64,000 bases of DNA, from assembly GCF_024643205.1 (NCBI RefSeq), contig NZ_JAMKQJ010000009.1, positions 181,906-245,905 of the forward strand, written 5' to 3'. The translations under genes were made by a program, and so were the position numbers. The DNA comes from Parapedobacter tibetensis (GTDB lineage: Bacteria > Bacteroidota > Bacteroidia > Sphingobacteriales > Sphingobacteriaceae). Of this stretch, positions 9,199 through 17,393 are shown piece after piece; position 1 is the stretch's first letter, and every line of letters begins with the position of its first letter. The notes under the pieces were generated by a model. The model made no database searches and was not told where the DNA came from. It saw only the letters and a program-made list of their open reading frames with translations.

Positions 9199-10341
9199 AT
9201 GGATATACTCAACCAAATAACCGAAAATGCCCTTTTCCTGATATTCGGGATATGTGGGCTCCTATTGGCGTTCCAACTGTATTTTCTGCTGTTTGTGTAC
9301 AGCAGACTGACATGCTATAAGGCCGTATCAAAACAAGATAAGGCAATAACGCCGCCCTTATCTGTGATTATCTGTGCCCGTAACGAGGAAGAAAACTTAC
9401 GGCAGAACCTGCCAAAAATACTTAACCAAGATTATCCGGAATTCGAAGTGATATTGGTCAATGACTTTTCGGAAGATGATACCAAATGGCTATTGAAGGA
9501 ATTGTGTACGCAATACCAACACCTGAAGGTGGTAGAGATCGCAGAACATGTACGCCTCAAACATGGGAAAAAATTTGCTGTCTCACTGGGTATCAAAGGG
9601 GCCGAACACGAGCACTTGGTTTTTACGGACGCTGATTGTATACCACAGTCTGACAAATGGCTCAGGCACATGGCCAATGCTTTTGGTAGAGGCGAAGAAA
9701 TCGTATTGGGCTACTCACCGTATTTAAAAAAACCAGGATTCTTAAACGCCTTAATCCGTTTCGAAACCTTCCATACCGCTATGAGCTATCTTTCCTACGC
9801 GCTCAAGGGAAATGCATATATGGGTGTAGGTCGTAATCTTGCTTATACCAAAAGCTTGTTTTTCAGGGGCAAGGGCTTTGCCGCGCATATGCATATTCCT
9901 TCGGGGGATGATGATCTCTTTGTCAATCAAAATGCTACGCCACATAACACGACAATCTGTATCCATCCCGAAGCCCAGGTATGGAGTGAGCCCAAAACCA
10001 CTTTTTCAGCATATTCCCAACAGAAAACACGGCATGCTGGGGCATCAAAAGCCTACAGACCGTCGCATCGACGGATGTTAGCCATGCAATTGATCAGTGC
10101 AGCACTATTTTACATCGCTGTAATCATTGCGGTGGTGCTGTATCCTCAGTATTGGTATGTCGTGCTTGGGATTTATCTATTGAGATTATTGATCCAAGTG
10201 CTCATTTATTTCCCCATCATGGGAAAACTCCAAGTGAAGGGGTTGAAATGGGGGCTCCCTTTTTTGGATGTCGCTTATTATGGCTATATCTGCGTCAATG
10301 GCTTTTTTGCGTTGTTTAAGAAGGAAGTGAAATGGAAGTGA
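9199..10341 (+). CDS. Membrane-anchored family 2 glycosyltransferase
   Basis: A 380-aa enzyme with an N-terminal membrane helix (ALFLIFGICGLLLAFQLYFLLF), a cytoplasmic GT-A domain and two C-terminal helices. It presumably transfers a sugar from a nucleotide donor to a surface glycan; donor and acceptor are unknown. Nucleotide and metal-binding acidic motifs are NDFSEDDT (about residue 90) and FTDADC (about 143), and a QQKTRHAG motif stands in for the QxxRW of processive family members. The start at MDILNQ was chosen because a perfect -7 promoter box lies just upstream; MHDFKIN, 14 codons earlier, is the alternative. It is followed after 27 bp by rsmG. Confidence 0.85.
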   Translation: MDILNQITENALFLIFGICGLLLAFQLYFLLFVYSRLTCYKAVSKQDKAITPPLSVIICARNEEENLRQNLPKILNQDYPEFEVILVNDFSEDDTKWLLKELCTQYQHLKVVEIAEHVRLKHGKKFAVSLGIKGAEHEHLVFTDADCIPQSDKWLRHMANAFGRGEEIVLGYSPYLKKPGFLNALIRFETFHTAMSYLSYALKGNAYMGVGRNLAYTKSLFFRGKGFAAHMHIPSGDDDLFVNQNATPHNTTICIHPEAQVWSEPKTTFSAYSQQKTRHAGASKAYRPSHRRMLAMQLISAALFYIAVIIAVVLYPQYWYVVLGIYLLRLLIQVLIYFPIMGKLQVKGLKWGLPFLDVAYYGYICVNGFFALFKKEVKWK

Positions 10342-10368
10342 GGTTTTAGATTTTAGACACGAAACAGT

Positions 10369-11004
10369 ATGTTAAATCCCGCAGTTGATATTATTTACCA
10401 ATATTTCCCAAAGCTGTCTGAAAAGCAACGGGAGCAATTTCGGCAATTGGGCGAACTATATCCGCATTGGAATGCGCAAATTAACGTCGTATCACGCAAG
10501 GATATCGAAAGCCTGTACTTGCATCATGTATTGCATTCGCTTGGTATTGCCAAATTCACCAATTTTGTGGCAGGAACCCGTATATTGGATATAGGAACAG
10601 GCGGCGGCTTTCCAGGCATTCCCTTGGCTATACTGTTTCCAGCGGTGCATTTCCATTTGGTTGATTCCATCGGCAAGAAAATCAAAGTGGTGAGGGAAAT
10701 AGCATCAGGTATTGGGTTGGAAAATGTGGAAGCAGACCATATCCGTGCCGAGCAATTGGATGAAAAATACGATTTCGTTGTGTCACGTGCAGTTACGCGC
10801 TTGGTTGAATTTTATCCCTGGGTGCATAATAGGTTCCTGAAAAAAGACAGCAATGCCATCCCAAACGGAATCCTTTACCTCAAGGGCGGTGATTTGCAAG
10901 AAGAAATTAAAGAAGCACGGCTTAAGGCAGAGGTTTATAACCTTTCAGATTATTTCGCAGAAGAATATTTCGAAACAAAACATATCGTTTATATCCCGGT
11001 ATAA
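10369..11004 (+). CDS. rsmG: 16S rRNA (guanine-527 N7) methyltransferase
   Basis: Methylates G527 of 16S rRNA in the decoding region, using S-adenosylmethionine. At 211 aa it has normal length. The SAM-binding loop is ILDIGTGGGFPGIPLAILFP (about residue 69). N-terminal WNAQINVVSRKDIESLYLHHVLHS is the RsmG (GidB) signature helix region, and FVVSRAVTRL (about 140) is the conserved substrate-side motif. It follows the glycosyltransferase gene by 27 bp and is probably transcribed with it. Confidence 0.95.
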   Translation: MLNPAVDIIYQYFPKLSEKQREQFRQLGELYPHWNAQINVVSRKDIESLYLHHVLHSLGIAKFTNFVAGTRILDIGTGGGFPGIPLAILFPAVHFHLVDSIGKKIKVVREIASGIGLENVEADHIRAEQLDEKYDFVVSRAVTRLVEFYPWVHNRFLKKDSNAIPNGILYLKGGDLQEEIKEARLKAEVYNLSDYFAEEYFETKHIVYIPV

Positions 11005-11097
11005 CTCCGCTTTCTCGCAAAGGTCACGAAGGAATGGGCTTGGTGCACCCATAGCGATATCCACTTTAACATACTTTTCATTATATTCGCATGTCAA

Positions 11098-12192
11098 ATG
11101 AGCCTTCAACACCAAATAGCATTGACCAAGATAAATGGTGTAGGACCAGTAGTGGCCCGTCACCTTCTTTCGCACTGCGGGAGTGCGGAGGCGGTCTTTG
11201 CGGCTTCCAAGAAACAACTCACGACCATTCCGGGTATAGGCAACTACTTAGCCGAGTCCATCCTTGGAACAAAGGCACTTCACGAGGCTGAAGATGAACT
11301 CCGTTTTGTGCAAAAACATGGCATCCAAATGCTTTTCTGGGGCAGTGAGGATTATCCGAAGCGTCTCAGCGATTGTTTTGACGCTCCCGTATTGCTTTAC
11401 TATAAAGGGAATGCCAACCTCAATTCTTCACGTATCATCAGCATCGTGGGCACGAGGAACGCAACGTCCTATGGCAAATCCATCTGTGCGGAATTTATTC
11501 AAAACCTTACCCCATACAATGTAATGGTGGTAAGCGGATTGGCTCACGGAATAGATACCCATGCGCACAGGAATTCCTTGAAACAAGGCATACCCACCAT
11601 CGGTGTATTAGGGCACGGCCTCGACCGTATTTACCCAGCTACAAACCGCGAAATGGCTGCAAAAATGCTTGAATGCGGAGGATTGCTCACGGAATTCCCC
11701 TCAGGCACCAATCCCGACAGGCAGAATTTTCCGATGCGCAACCGTATCATCGCCGGCTTGGCCGATGTGACTGTCGTCGTAGAAGCTGCCGTCAAAGGGG
11801 GAGCGCTTATTACTGCCGAAATTGCCAACAACTACAACCGCGATGTGTTTGCTTTCCCGGGGAACCTAAATCAGGAATTTTCCGCGGGATGCAATTACTT
11901 AATTAAAACCAACCGTGCACACCTCATTGGCAGCGTGAGAGACCTGGAGTACCTGATGAATTGGACGCTTGATACACAGCCATCAGCGCCCAAACAATTG
12001 CAACTGCATGTGTCGCTAAGCGCTTCCGAACAGCAAGCATATGACCTGATTAACACATCGGGGCAAATCGGTATTGATGACCTATCCCTGCAACTCAAAT
12101 GGCCACAAAGTAAATTGGCCATCGTATTGCTAGAAATGGAAATGAAAGGTGTCATTGCGGCATTACCCGGCAAGGTGTATCGGGTGTTATGA
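11098..12192 (+). CDS. dprA: DNA-processing protein DprA
   Basis: Loads RecA on incoming single-stranded DNA during natural transformation. It is 364 aa in three parts: an N-terminal helix-hairpin-helix (LTKINGVGPVVARHLLSHCG), the central Rossmann-like DprA fold with IVGTRNATSYGK and VVSGLAHGIDTHAHRNSL (the ssDNA-binding GRLA-type region), and a C-terminal winged-helix DprA_WH domain (about residue 305 to the end). A TATATTCG box (one mismatch to TAnnTTTG) lies 8 bp before the start, so the gene may have its own weak promoter. Its presence is compatible with competence but does not prove it. Confidence 0.95.
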   Translation: MSLQHQIALTKINGVGPVVARHLLSHCGSAEAVFAASKKQLTTIPGIGNYLAESILGTKALHEAEDELRFVQKHGIQMLFWGSEDYPKRLSDCFDAPVLLYYKGNANLNSSRIISIVGTRNATSYGKSICAEFIQNLTPYNVMVVSGLAHGIDTHAHRNSLKQGIPTIGVLGHGLDRIYPATNREMAAKMLECGGLLTEFPSGTNPDRQNFPMRNRIIAGLADVTVVVEAAVKGGALITAEIANNYNRDVFAFPGNLNQEFSAGCNYLIKTNRAHLIGSVRDLEYLMNWTLDTQPSAPKQLQLHVSLSASEQQAYDLINTSGQIGIDDLSLQLKWPQSKLAIVLLEMEMKGVIAALPGKVYRVL

Positions 12193-12236
12193 ATTGACCT
12201 GTGACCCAATGATTTGGGAAGCAATAGCAATCTTTA

Positions 12237-12267
12237 TTGGCTGTTACCACAATTTTCATTACTTTTG
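12237..12267 (+). promoter_or_regulatory. Promoter of the SRP RNA gene
   Basis: A TTG at 12237-12239 (-33), a 20-bp spacer and an exact -7 box TACTTTTG at 12260-12267 place the start of transcription at about 12272. This is exactly where the closing helix of the SRP RNA begins. Confidence 0.8.
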
Positions 12268-12270
12268 CCG

Positions 12271-12370
12271 TGGGTAAGTCTTTTACGACCAGCTCCTCAA
12301 GAATCCCCCAGGGTGGGAACACAGCAAGGGTATTGAGTTGTAGCGGTGCGATAAAAGGAGCTTACCCATT
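12271..12370 (+). ncRNA. ffs: Signal recognition particle RNA (4.5S-type)
   Basis: RNA scaffold of the signal recognition particle; it binds Ffh and accelerates docking with FtsY. The apical hairpin carries the conserved Ffh-binding internal loops (CCCCCAGGG, a GGGAAC loop region, then CACAGCAAGGGTA). The 5' end TGGGTAAG pairs with the 3' end CTTACCCA, and CAGCTCC near the 5' side pairs with GGAGC near the 3' side, giving a long rod of about 100 nt. A run of six T follows directly as terminator. The match to a promoter immediately upstream fixes both ends within a few bases. Confidence 0.9.
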
Positions 12371-12427
12371 TTTTATTCTACCCCTATCAATCCCAATAAC
12401 CCATATTTATATGTAAAATAAGTAAAC

Positions 12428-12458
12428 TTGCATATAAACACAAGTTTATCTAAGTTTG
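12428..12458 (+). promoter_or_regulatory. Promoter of accD
   Basis: TTG at 12428-12430, 20-bp spacer, exact -7 box TAAGTTTG at 12451-12458. Predicted transcription start is about 17 bp before the accD ATG. Confidence 0.8.
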
Positions 12459-12480
12459 CACTCCAATAACGACGATTTGC

Positions 12481-13323
12481 ATGAGTTGGTTTAGACGCGA
12501 TAAAGCCGGGATAAATACGGCCACCGAGAACAAAAAGGAAGCGCCAGATGGCCTATGGAACAAATGTCCGTCCTGCAAAAAGCCATTGCTGAACATTGAG
12601 CAAATCGAAAACAAGTATGTTTGCCACTATTGTGGATACCACTTACGAATAGGTTCGGCTGCATATTTTTCCATACTTTTTGACGATAACCAATTCACTG
12701 AACTCTTTGCCGGGCTTCGCTCTGCGGATCCGCTCCATTTTGAGGATACCAAAAAATATGCAGAACGGCTGGAAGAAAGTTATGCTAAAACCGGATTGAA
12801 TGATGCTATCCGGTGCGCACATGGCAAAATCGAAGAGCAAGACTTGGTATTGGCATGTATGGACTTCACCTTTATCGGTGGATCTATGGGATCTGTGGTC
12901 GGTGAAAAAATCGCGCGTTCCATTGACTATTCCATACAGCATAAAACTCCCTTCATGCTGATATCCAAATCGGGAGGAGCGCGTATGATGGAGGCAGCTT
13001 TCTCGCTTATGCAAATGGCAAAGACTTCAGCCAAACTGGCCATGCTGAACGAAGCGAAAATCCCCTATATCTGCCTATTGACAGATCCTACAACTGGTGG
13101 AGTGACTGCGTCATACGCAATGCTGGGTGACATTAATATCGCCGAACCCGGGGCACTCATCGGTTTTGCGGGACCTCGTGTAATCAAGGAAACCATCAAA
13201 AAGGACTTGCCAAAAGGATTCCAAACATCCGAATTTTTGCTTGAACATGGATTCCTCGATTTTATCGTCGATCGCCGACAGCTCAAGCAAAAAGTGGCGC
13301 TATTCCTAAGTATGCTCAAGTAA
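12481..13323 (+). CDS. accD: Acetyl-CoA carboxylase carboxyltransferase beta subunit
   Basis: Beta half of the carboxyltransferase that moves CO2 from biotin-BCCP to acetyl-CoA, the committed step of fatty acid synthesis; it works as an alpha2beta2 tetramer with AccA. It is 280 aa with an N-terminal four-Cys zinc ribbon (CPSCKKPLLN...YVCHYCGYH, about residues 29-51). A crotonase-type carboxyltransferase domain follows with ISKSGGARMMEA, LTDPTTGGVTASYAMLGD and IGFAGPRVI. The gene stands alone behind its own promoter; accA is not in the window. Confidence 0.96.
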   Translation: MSWFRRDKAGINTATENKKEAPDGLWNKCPSCKKPLLNIEQIENKYVCHYCGYHLRIGSAAYFSILFDDNQFTELFAGLRSADPLHFEDTKKYAERLEESYAKTGLNDAIRCAHGKIEEQDLVLACMDFTFIGGSMGSVVGEKIARSIDYSIQHKTPFMLISKSGGARMMEAAFSLMQMAKTSAKLAMLNEAKIPYICLLTDPTTGGVTASYAMLGDINIAEPGALIGFAGPRVIKETIKKDLPKGFQTSEFLLEHGFLDFIVDRRQLKQKVALFLSMLK

Positions 13324-13464
13324 TGGCTTAGTCAATGGGAATATCATCATCCATTGCACAGAAAAAGCAAGGTAAAAAAGGCCTATTATAACCAATGACG
13401 CAATAATACAACGTCAAAATGTGATTTTAACATTTTTTTACATTTATACTTAGTGTAAAATAGT

Positions 13465-13472
13465 TACATTTG
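13465..13472 (+). promoter_or_regulatory. Promoter -7 box of the M23 peptidase gene
   Basis: TACATTTG matches TAnnTTTG exactly and lies 50 bp before the ATG. The upstream AT-rich stretch has no clear -33 TTG at 17-23 bp. Confidence 0.6.
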
Positions 13473-13522
13473 CGGCGAGCTCCGTCTAACCATTATATAA
13501 AAATTAATCGAAAACAACGCGG

Positions 13523-14491
13523 ATGGCGAAAACGAAGTATTATTACAATTCACATACGCTCAAGTATGAAAAAGTAAAAACAAGCACCAAAGCATGGGCT
13601 TTTCGGACGCTTGGATTCCTAACCAGTTCTTTCGGATGTGCAATTTTCCTGCTCTATGTAGGCTTCACTTTTATAGATTCACCCAAGGAAAAGCAACTTC
13701 AACGGGAGGTCAATCAGATGGCGCTGCAATACAACATCATGCAGGAGCGTCTAAAACAGGTTGACGCCGCGCTGGAGAACATGCAACACCGTGACGACAA
13801 CATTTACCGGGTTATCTTCGAGGCGGATCCAATTGATTCGGATGTACGCAAAGCGGGTTTCGGGGGAGTAAACCGTTATAAAAACTTGGAGCATTTCAGT
13901 AACTCGGACCTGATGATTGAAACCGCCAAAAAACTTGATTACATATCGAAAGCATTATATATACAATCAAAGTCATATGATGACCTTACCGAAATGGCTA
14001 AATCCAAAGTGGAAATGATGGCCAGTATTCCCGCCATCCAACCGGTGGACAGCCGGAAGATACGTGGAGGCATTTCGGGCTTCGGTATCCGGATACACCC
14101 TGTTTACAAAATCCGGAAAATGCATTCCGGCATTGATTTCACGGCACCCGTTGGCACGGCGATATACGCCACCGGAAACGGCCAAGTAGAAGCTGCTGGT
14201 GCGGATGGCGGTTACGGACACCGCGTAGTTATCAACCATGGATACAGCTACAAGACACTATATGGCCATATGAGCCGATTTACCGTAAAGGTAGGCCAAC
14301 AGGTAAAACGCGGGGACCTCATTGGTTATGTCGGCAATACGGGTACTTCAACTGGCCCACATTTGCATTACGAGGTGCATAAAAACGATATCCCTGTAAA
14401 CCCGATCAATTTCATTTATAATGACCTTACGCCATCAGAATACATGGCCATTTTGGAAGCTGCCTCTCAGGAAAACCAATCTTTTGACTAG
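13523..14491 (+). CDS. M23 (LytM-type) cell-wall endopeptidase, membrane anchored
   Basis: A 322-aa zinc peptidase that should cut cross-links in peptidoglycan, or activate an amidase. Layout: a short cytoplasmic tail, one membrane helix (about residues 33-52), a coiled-coil rich periplasmic stretch (KQLQREVNQMALQYNIMQERLKQVD), and a C-terminal LytM domain from about residue 185. Zinc ligands are present in HSGIDF (H-x3-D) and HLHYEVH (H-x-H), so the enzyme looks active rather than an EnvC/NlpD-like activator. It is preceded by its own promoter. The MerR gene follows after 96 bp. Confidence 0.9.
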   Translation: MAKTKYYYNSHTLKYEKVKTSTKAWAFRTLGFLTSSFGCAIFLLYVGFTFIDSPKEKQLQREVNQMALQYNIMQERLKQVDAALENMQHRDDNIYRVIFEADPIDSDVRKAGFGGVNRYKNLEHFSNSDLMIETAKKLDYISKALYIQSKSYDDLTEMAKSKVEMMASIPAIQPVDSRKIRGGISGFGIRIHPVYKIRKMHSGIDFTAPVGTAIYATGNGQVEAAGADGGYGHRVVINHGYSYKTLYGHMSRFTVKVGQQVKRGDLIGYVGNTGTSTGPHLHYEVHKNDIPVNPINFIYNDLTPSEYMAILEAASQENQSFD

Positions 14492-14519
14492 GGCGAGGTG
14501 CTGTTTGCAAAATACTTAG

Positions 14520-14559
14520 ATAGGATTATCCTATAATTCCAAAGCTAATCGTATATTTG
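14520..14559 (+). promoter_or_regulatory. merR-family gene promoter with perfect palindrome
   Basis: ATAGGAT-T-ATCCTAT, a 7+1+7 perfect inverted repeat, occupies 14520-14534. The exact -7 box TATATTTG is at 14552-14559, so the palindrome sits where the -33 region should be. A regulator bound there would control the merR-family gene, most simply its own product. Confidence 0.6.
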
Positions 14560-14587
14560 TTACACAAACGATACTTCCTTTCGTAGC

Positions 14588-14923
14588 ATGCCATACAAAG
14601 AGCGCGAAATAAATAAACTTTATTACACCATGGGCGAGGTGACCGCCATGTTTGAGGTCAATGCATCCCAAATACGGTTTTATGAGCGCGAATTTGACAT
14701 CCTACAACCCAAAAAGAACAAGAAAGGCAATCGATTATTCACCCCAGAAGATATTGCTAATCTGAAAATCATTTTCAATCTGGTCAAAGACAAAGGGTAT
14801 ACGTTGCAAGGTGCGCGTGAATACCTCAAAAGTAATAAAAGTGAAGCTCGCGAAAATCAACGCGTCATCGATTCGCTTGAACGACTGAAGACCTTTTTGC
14901 TGGAAGTACGCGACAGCCTCTAG
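14588..14923 (+). CDS. MerR-family transcriptional regulator
   Basis: A 111-aa DNA-binding protein with an N-terminal MerR winged helix (YYTMGEVTAMFEVNASQIRFYEREF) and a wing/second helix region containing NRLFTPEDIANLKII. A short C-terminal helix of about 40 residues would serve for dimerisation. It has no metal-binding cysteines and no ligand domain, as in the small MerR proteins common in Bacteroidota, so the signal is unknown. A perfect palindrome overlaps its promoter. Its stop shares the tetranucleotide CTAG with the stop of the convergent fbp gene. Confidence 0.88.
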   Translation: MPYKEREINKLYYTMGEVTAMFEVNASQIRFYEREFDILQPKKNKKGNRLFTPEDIANLKIIFNLVKDKGYTLQGAREYLKSNKSEARENQRVIDSLERLKTFLLEVRDSL

Positions 14924-15945
14924 CCCACCGGCTGTGTTTCCGTTTCAGCCAACCGGATAAACTCCTCTACTTTTTCAACCATTTGGGTACTACCGATAAA
15001 GATAGGTGTACGTTGGTGCAGGTGTTCCGGCGGGGTTTCCAATATCCTGCTGCTACCATTGCTAGCTTTTCCACCTGCCTGTTCGATGATAAAGGCCAGC
15101 GGGTTGCATTCGTACATCAACCTCAATTTGCCTTGCGGGTGGGAAGAGGTGGTTGGATACAGAAAAACCCCTCCTTTGATAAGGTTGCGGTGCACGTCGG
15201 CAACCATGGAGCCAATATAACGCGAAGTAAATGGCCTCGATGTTGCCTGGTCTTCCACCTGGCAATACTTGATATAATCCTTTAATCCTTGTGGAAATTT
15301 GATATAGTTTCCTTCATTGATGGAGTAAATTGTACCGTTCTGCGGAATCTCCATGTTGGGATGGGACAAGCAAAACTCACCGATTGATGGATCCAACGTA
15401 AAGCCGTTTACGCCTTTGCCCGTTGTGTATACCAGCATGGTGGATGACCCATACACGACATAGCCTGCGGCCACTTGTTGGGTGCCCTTTTGCAATACTT
15501 CTCCCAACTGCACCCTTCCTTCCTTGGATGTACGCCTATAAACTGAAAATATGGTGCCCACAGACACATTCACATCGATATTTGACGAACCATCCAATGG
15601 ATCTATGCATACAATGTATTTAGCATCGCGAGATATCTCCGATTCGATGAAGATACAGTCGTCATGTTCTTCTGAGGCTACCACACAACATTCCCCACCA
15701 CTGCGCAGCGCGGAAATGAATTGCCCATCAGCATACACATCTAGTTTTTTCTGCCCCTCGCCCTGTATATTGGTGGTGCCATTGTCGCCCAGGATGTCTA
15801 CAAGTCCAGCTTTATTGACCTCTCGATTTACAATCTTGGCGGCAATTCCAATGTCTCGCAATAACCTGGACAACTCACCTTTTGCGTATGGAAAATCGGC
15901 TTGCTTTTCGATAATGAATTGCCCTAGTGTGGTTACCTTTGTCAT
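14920..15945 (-). CDS. fbp: Fructose-1,6-bisphosphatase class I
   Basis: Gluconeogenic enzyme that hydrolyses fructose 1,6-bisphosphate to fructose 6-phosphate with Mg2+. At 341 aa it has the class I length. Metal and substrate motifs are ASEEHDDCIFIESE (about residue 95), CIDPLDGSSNIDVNVSVGTIF (about 118) and the C-terminal YECNPLAFIIEQAGGKAS. This gene fits a sugar-acid degrading lifestyle, because growth on galacturonate or histidine needs gluconeogenesis. It is transcribed alone from a clear promoter and converges on the merR-family gene. Confidence 0.96.
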   Translation of the reverse strand: MTKVTTLGQFIIEKQADFPYAKGELSRLLRDIGIAAKIVNREVNKAGLVDILGDNGTTNIQGEGQKKLDVYADGQFISALRSGGECCVVASEEHDDCIFIESEISRDAKYIVCIDPLDGSSNIDVNVSVGTIFSVYRRTSKEGRVQLGEVLQKGTQQVAAGYVVYGSSTMLVYTTGKGVNGFTLDPSIGEFCLSHPNMEIPQNGTIYSINEGNYIKFPQGLKDYIKYCQVEDQATSRPFTSRYIGSMVADVHRNLIKGGVFLYPTTSSHPQGKLRLMYECNPLAFIIEQAGGKASNGSSRILETPPEHLHQRTPIFIGSTQMVEKVEEFIRLAETETQPVG

Positions 15946-15988
15946 AAGAAGAAATTTAGTTAGTGTATTTTAATTTTTTAAATTCGCG

Positions 15989-16022
15989 CAAAAATAACCA
16001 AACAAACATTAATTTGGGCAAA
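15989..16022 (-). promoter_or_regulatory. Promoter of fbp
   Basis: On the minus strand: -33 TTTG (16022-16019), 22-bp spacer, exact -7 box TATTTTTG (15996-15989). The ATG is 44 bp further on. Confidence 0.75.
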
Positions 16023-16049
16023 AAAATAAAACATAGTGTAAAACACTAT

Positions 16050-16544
16050 CTATCTCTCAGCCAATTCTACGACTTCAAGATTTTCAATACGATTCCCTTC
16101 AATGCTAAATCGTAAAAGCGTTCGGACCTTATGCCAACCGTGCTTTCCGGCGGCGCCGGGATTGAGGTAAAGACATTGTAACTTTTGGTCATACATCACT
16201 TTGAGGATATGCGAATGCCCACAGATGAAAAGCTTCGGTGGATGCAACTGGATTTCCGGTTTCACTTGCGGGCTATAACGGCCCGGATAACCACCGATAT
16301 GAGTTATCCACACATCCACCTCTTCACAGTTGAACCGTAAGTGTTCGGGATAGGTCTTGCGGATATCTTGTCCATCGATATTTCCGTACACACCCCTCAA
16401 CGGTTTGAATGCCGCCAGTGTATCAGCCACCGCGATGTCACCGAAATCACCGGCATGCCATATTTCATCACAGCGTTCAAAATGTCGGAATATGGCATCA
16501 TCAAGATAGCTATGTGTGTCTGCCAATAAACCTATTGTTTTCAT
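16050..16544 (-). CDS. YfcE/MJ0936-type metallophosphoesterase
   Basis: A 164-aa calcineurin-like phosphoesterase of the small YfcE class, likely a phosphodiesterase of unknown natural substrate. All metal-binding motifs are present: ADTHSY (D-x-H), HAGDFGD (GDxxD), GNIDG, THIGGYPG and CGHSHILK (GHxH). The start at MKTIGLLADTH was chosen because the fold begins there; four further residues are possible upstream. It follows the tRNA methyltransferase gene by 12 bp and shares its transcript. Confidence 0.9.
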   Translation of the reverse strand: MKTIGLLADTHSYLDDAIFRHFERCDEIWHAGDFGDIAVADTLAAFKPLRGVYGNIDGQDIRKTYPEHLRFNCEEVDVWITHIGGYPGRYSPQVKPEIQLHPPKLFICGHSHILKVMYDQKLQCLYLNPGAAGKHGWHKVRTLLRFSIEGNRIENLEVVELAER

Positions 16545-16556
16545 ACGGTAGATCAA

Positions 16557-17270
16557 TCAAAAACCCAAAAAGAAGTCTTTCAGCAATTCCTTGTATGAAT
16601 CACTATACACGCCTTTACTTTCATAAATCACAAAGTCATCTTTCAGCCCATCGCTGTCTTTTGGCGTTTTGCCAAGAGCCAATATCCGTCTGATGGGGCT
16701 ATCATGAACAAAGGAACGGATTCCCACTTCCCATTGAATCATCAACCCGTATTCGTCTAGGGCTTTCTGCCCTACATCAGCTGCCAGTAGGCTTGGAAGC
16801 ACCAACTGCAAACTTCCTTCATAGGTTAGCCATTTTTCCGACCGCGCTAGCAAATCATCAAAAAATGACATATCAGTATGCCGGGCCACTCGTTTTCGCT
16901 CATCCGGATTCCTGAGTGAGCGCAGGAAATAAGGTGGGTTGGATACGATTAAATCATAGTTCACATCCGTTTCAAAATCACCCAGAGCCACGTTTTCACA
17001 AGCAAGTCTACTAAAAAAAGGCGACATATCGAAATTTTGTTGAGCGGTTTTGGATGCAAGGCTATCCAATTCGATGGCATTGATTTTTGCCCAAGGATGA
17101 CGCTGTGCCAACATCAACGCAATAACACCCGTACCCGTCCCAATGTCTAGGATATGTAAAGGATCCTTCGCGGTAGACATTGCTCCTAGTAATACGCCAT
17201 CGGTATTGATCTTCATGGCACATCCGGACTGGTCAACCTCAAACTGCTTGAATTTAAATACGCTTGACAT
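16557..17270 (-). CDS. trmN6: tRNA1(Val) (adenine-37 N6)-methyltransferase
   Basis: A SAM-dependent adenine methyltransferase of the YfiC/TrmN6 family that modifies A37 of tRNA-Val; 237 aa. The SAM motif is ILDIGTGTGVIALMLAQRHP (about residue 40) and the catalytic N6-adenine motif NPPY is in YDLIVSNPPYF (about 115). The N-terminal FKFKQFEVDQSGCAMKINTDGVLLGA is the family signature. It is divergent from the marR-hut operon, with only 123 bp between start codons. Confidence 0.92.
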   Translation of the reverse strand: MSSVFKFKQFEVDQSGCAMKINTDGVLLGAMSTAKDPLHILDIGTGTGVIALMLAQRHPWAKINAIELDSLASKTAQQNFDMSPFFSRLACENVALGDFETDVNYDLIVSNPPYFLRSLRNPDERKRVARHTDMSFFDDLLARSEKWLTYEGSLQLVLPSLLAADVGQKALDEYGLMIQWEVGIRSFVHDSPIRRILALGKTPKDSDGLKDDFVIYESKGVYSDSYKELLKDFFLGF

Positions 17271-17326
17271 ATGGATGTAAAATTAGTTTTATCAAACGAA
17301 AAAAACTACCCATTCCAAAAACCTAT

Positions 17327-17357
17327 GGAAACATTTGCATATTTCAGTAATGTTTCC
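17327..17357. promoter_or_regulatory. Inverted repeat upstream of the marR-hut operon
   Basis: GGAAACATT and AATGTTTCC form a perfect 9-bp inverted repeat separated by 13 bp, 37 bp before the predicted marR start and 57 bp from the divergent trmN6 start. This is a candidate operator for the MarR protein encoded immediately downstream. Confidence 0.5.
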
Positions 17358-17393
17358 GAATATTGTATAAGCACTTATATAATTTATCCTTCC

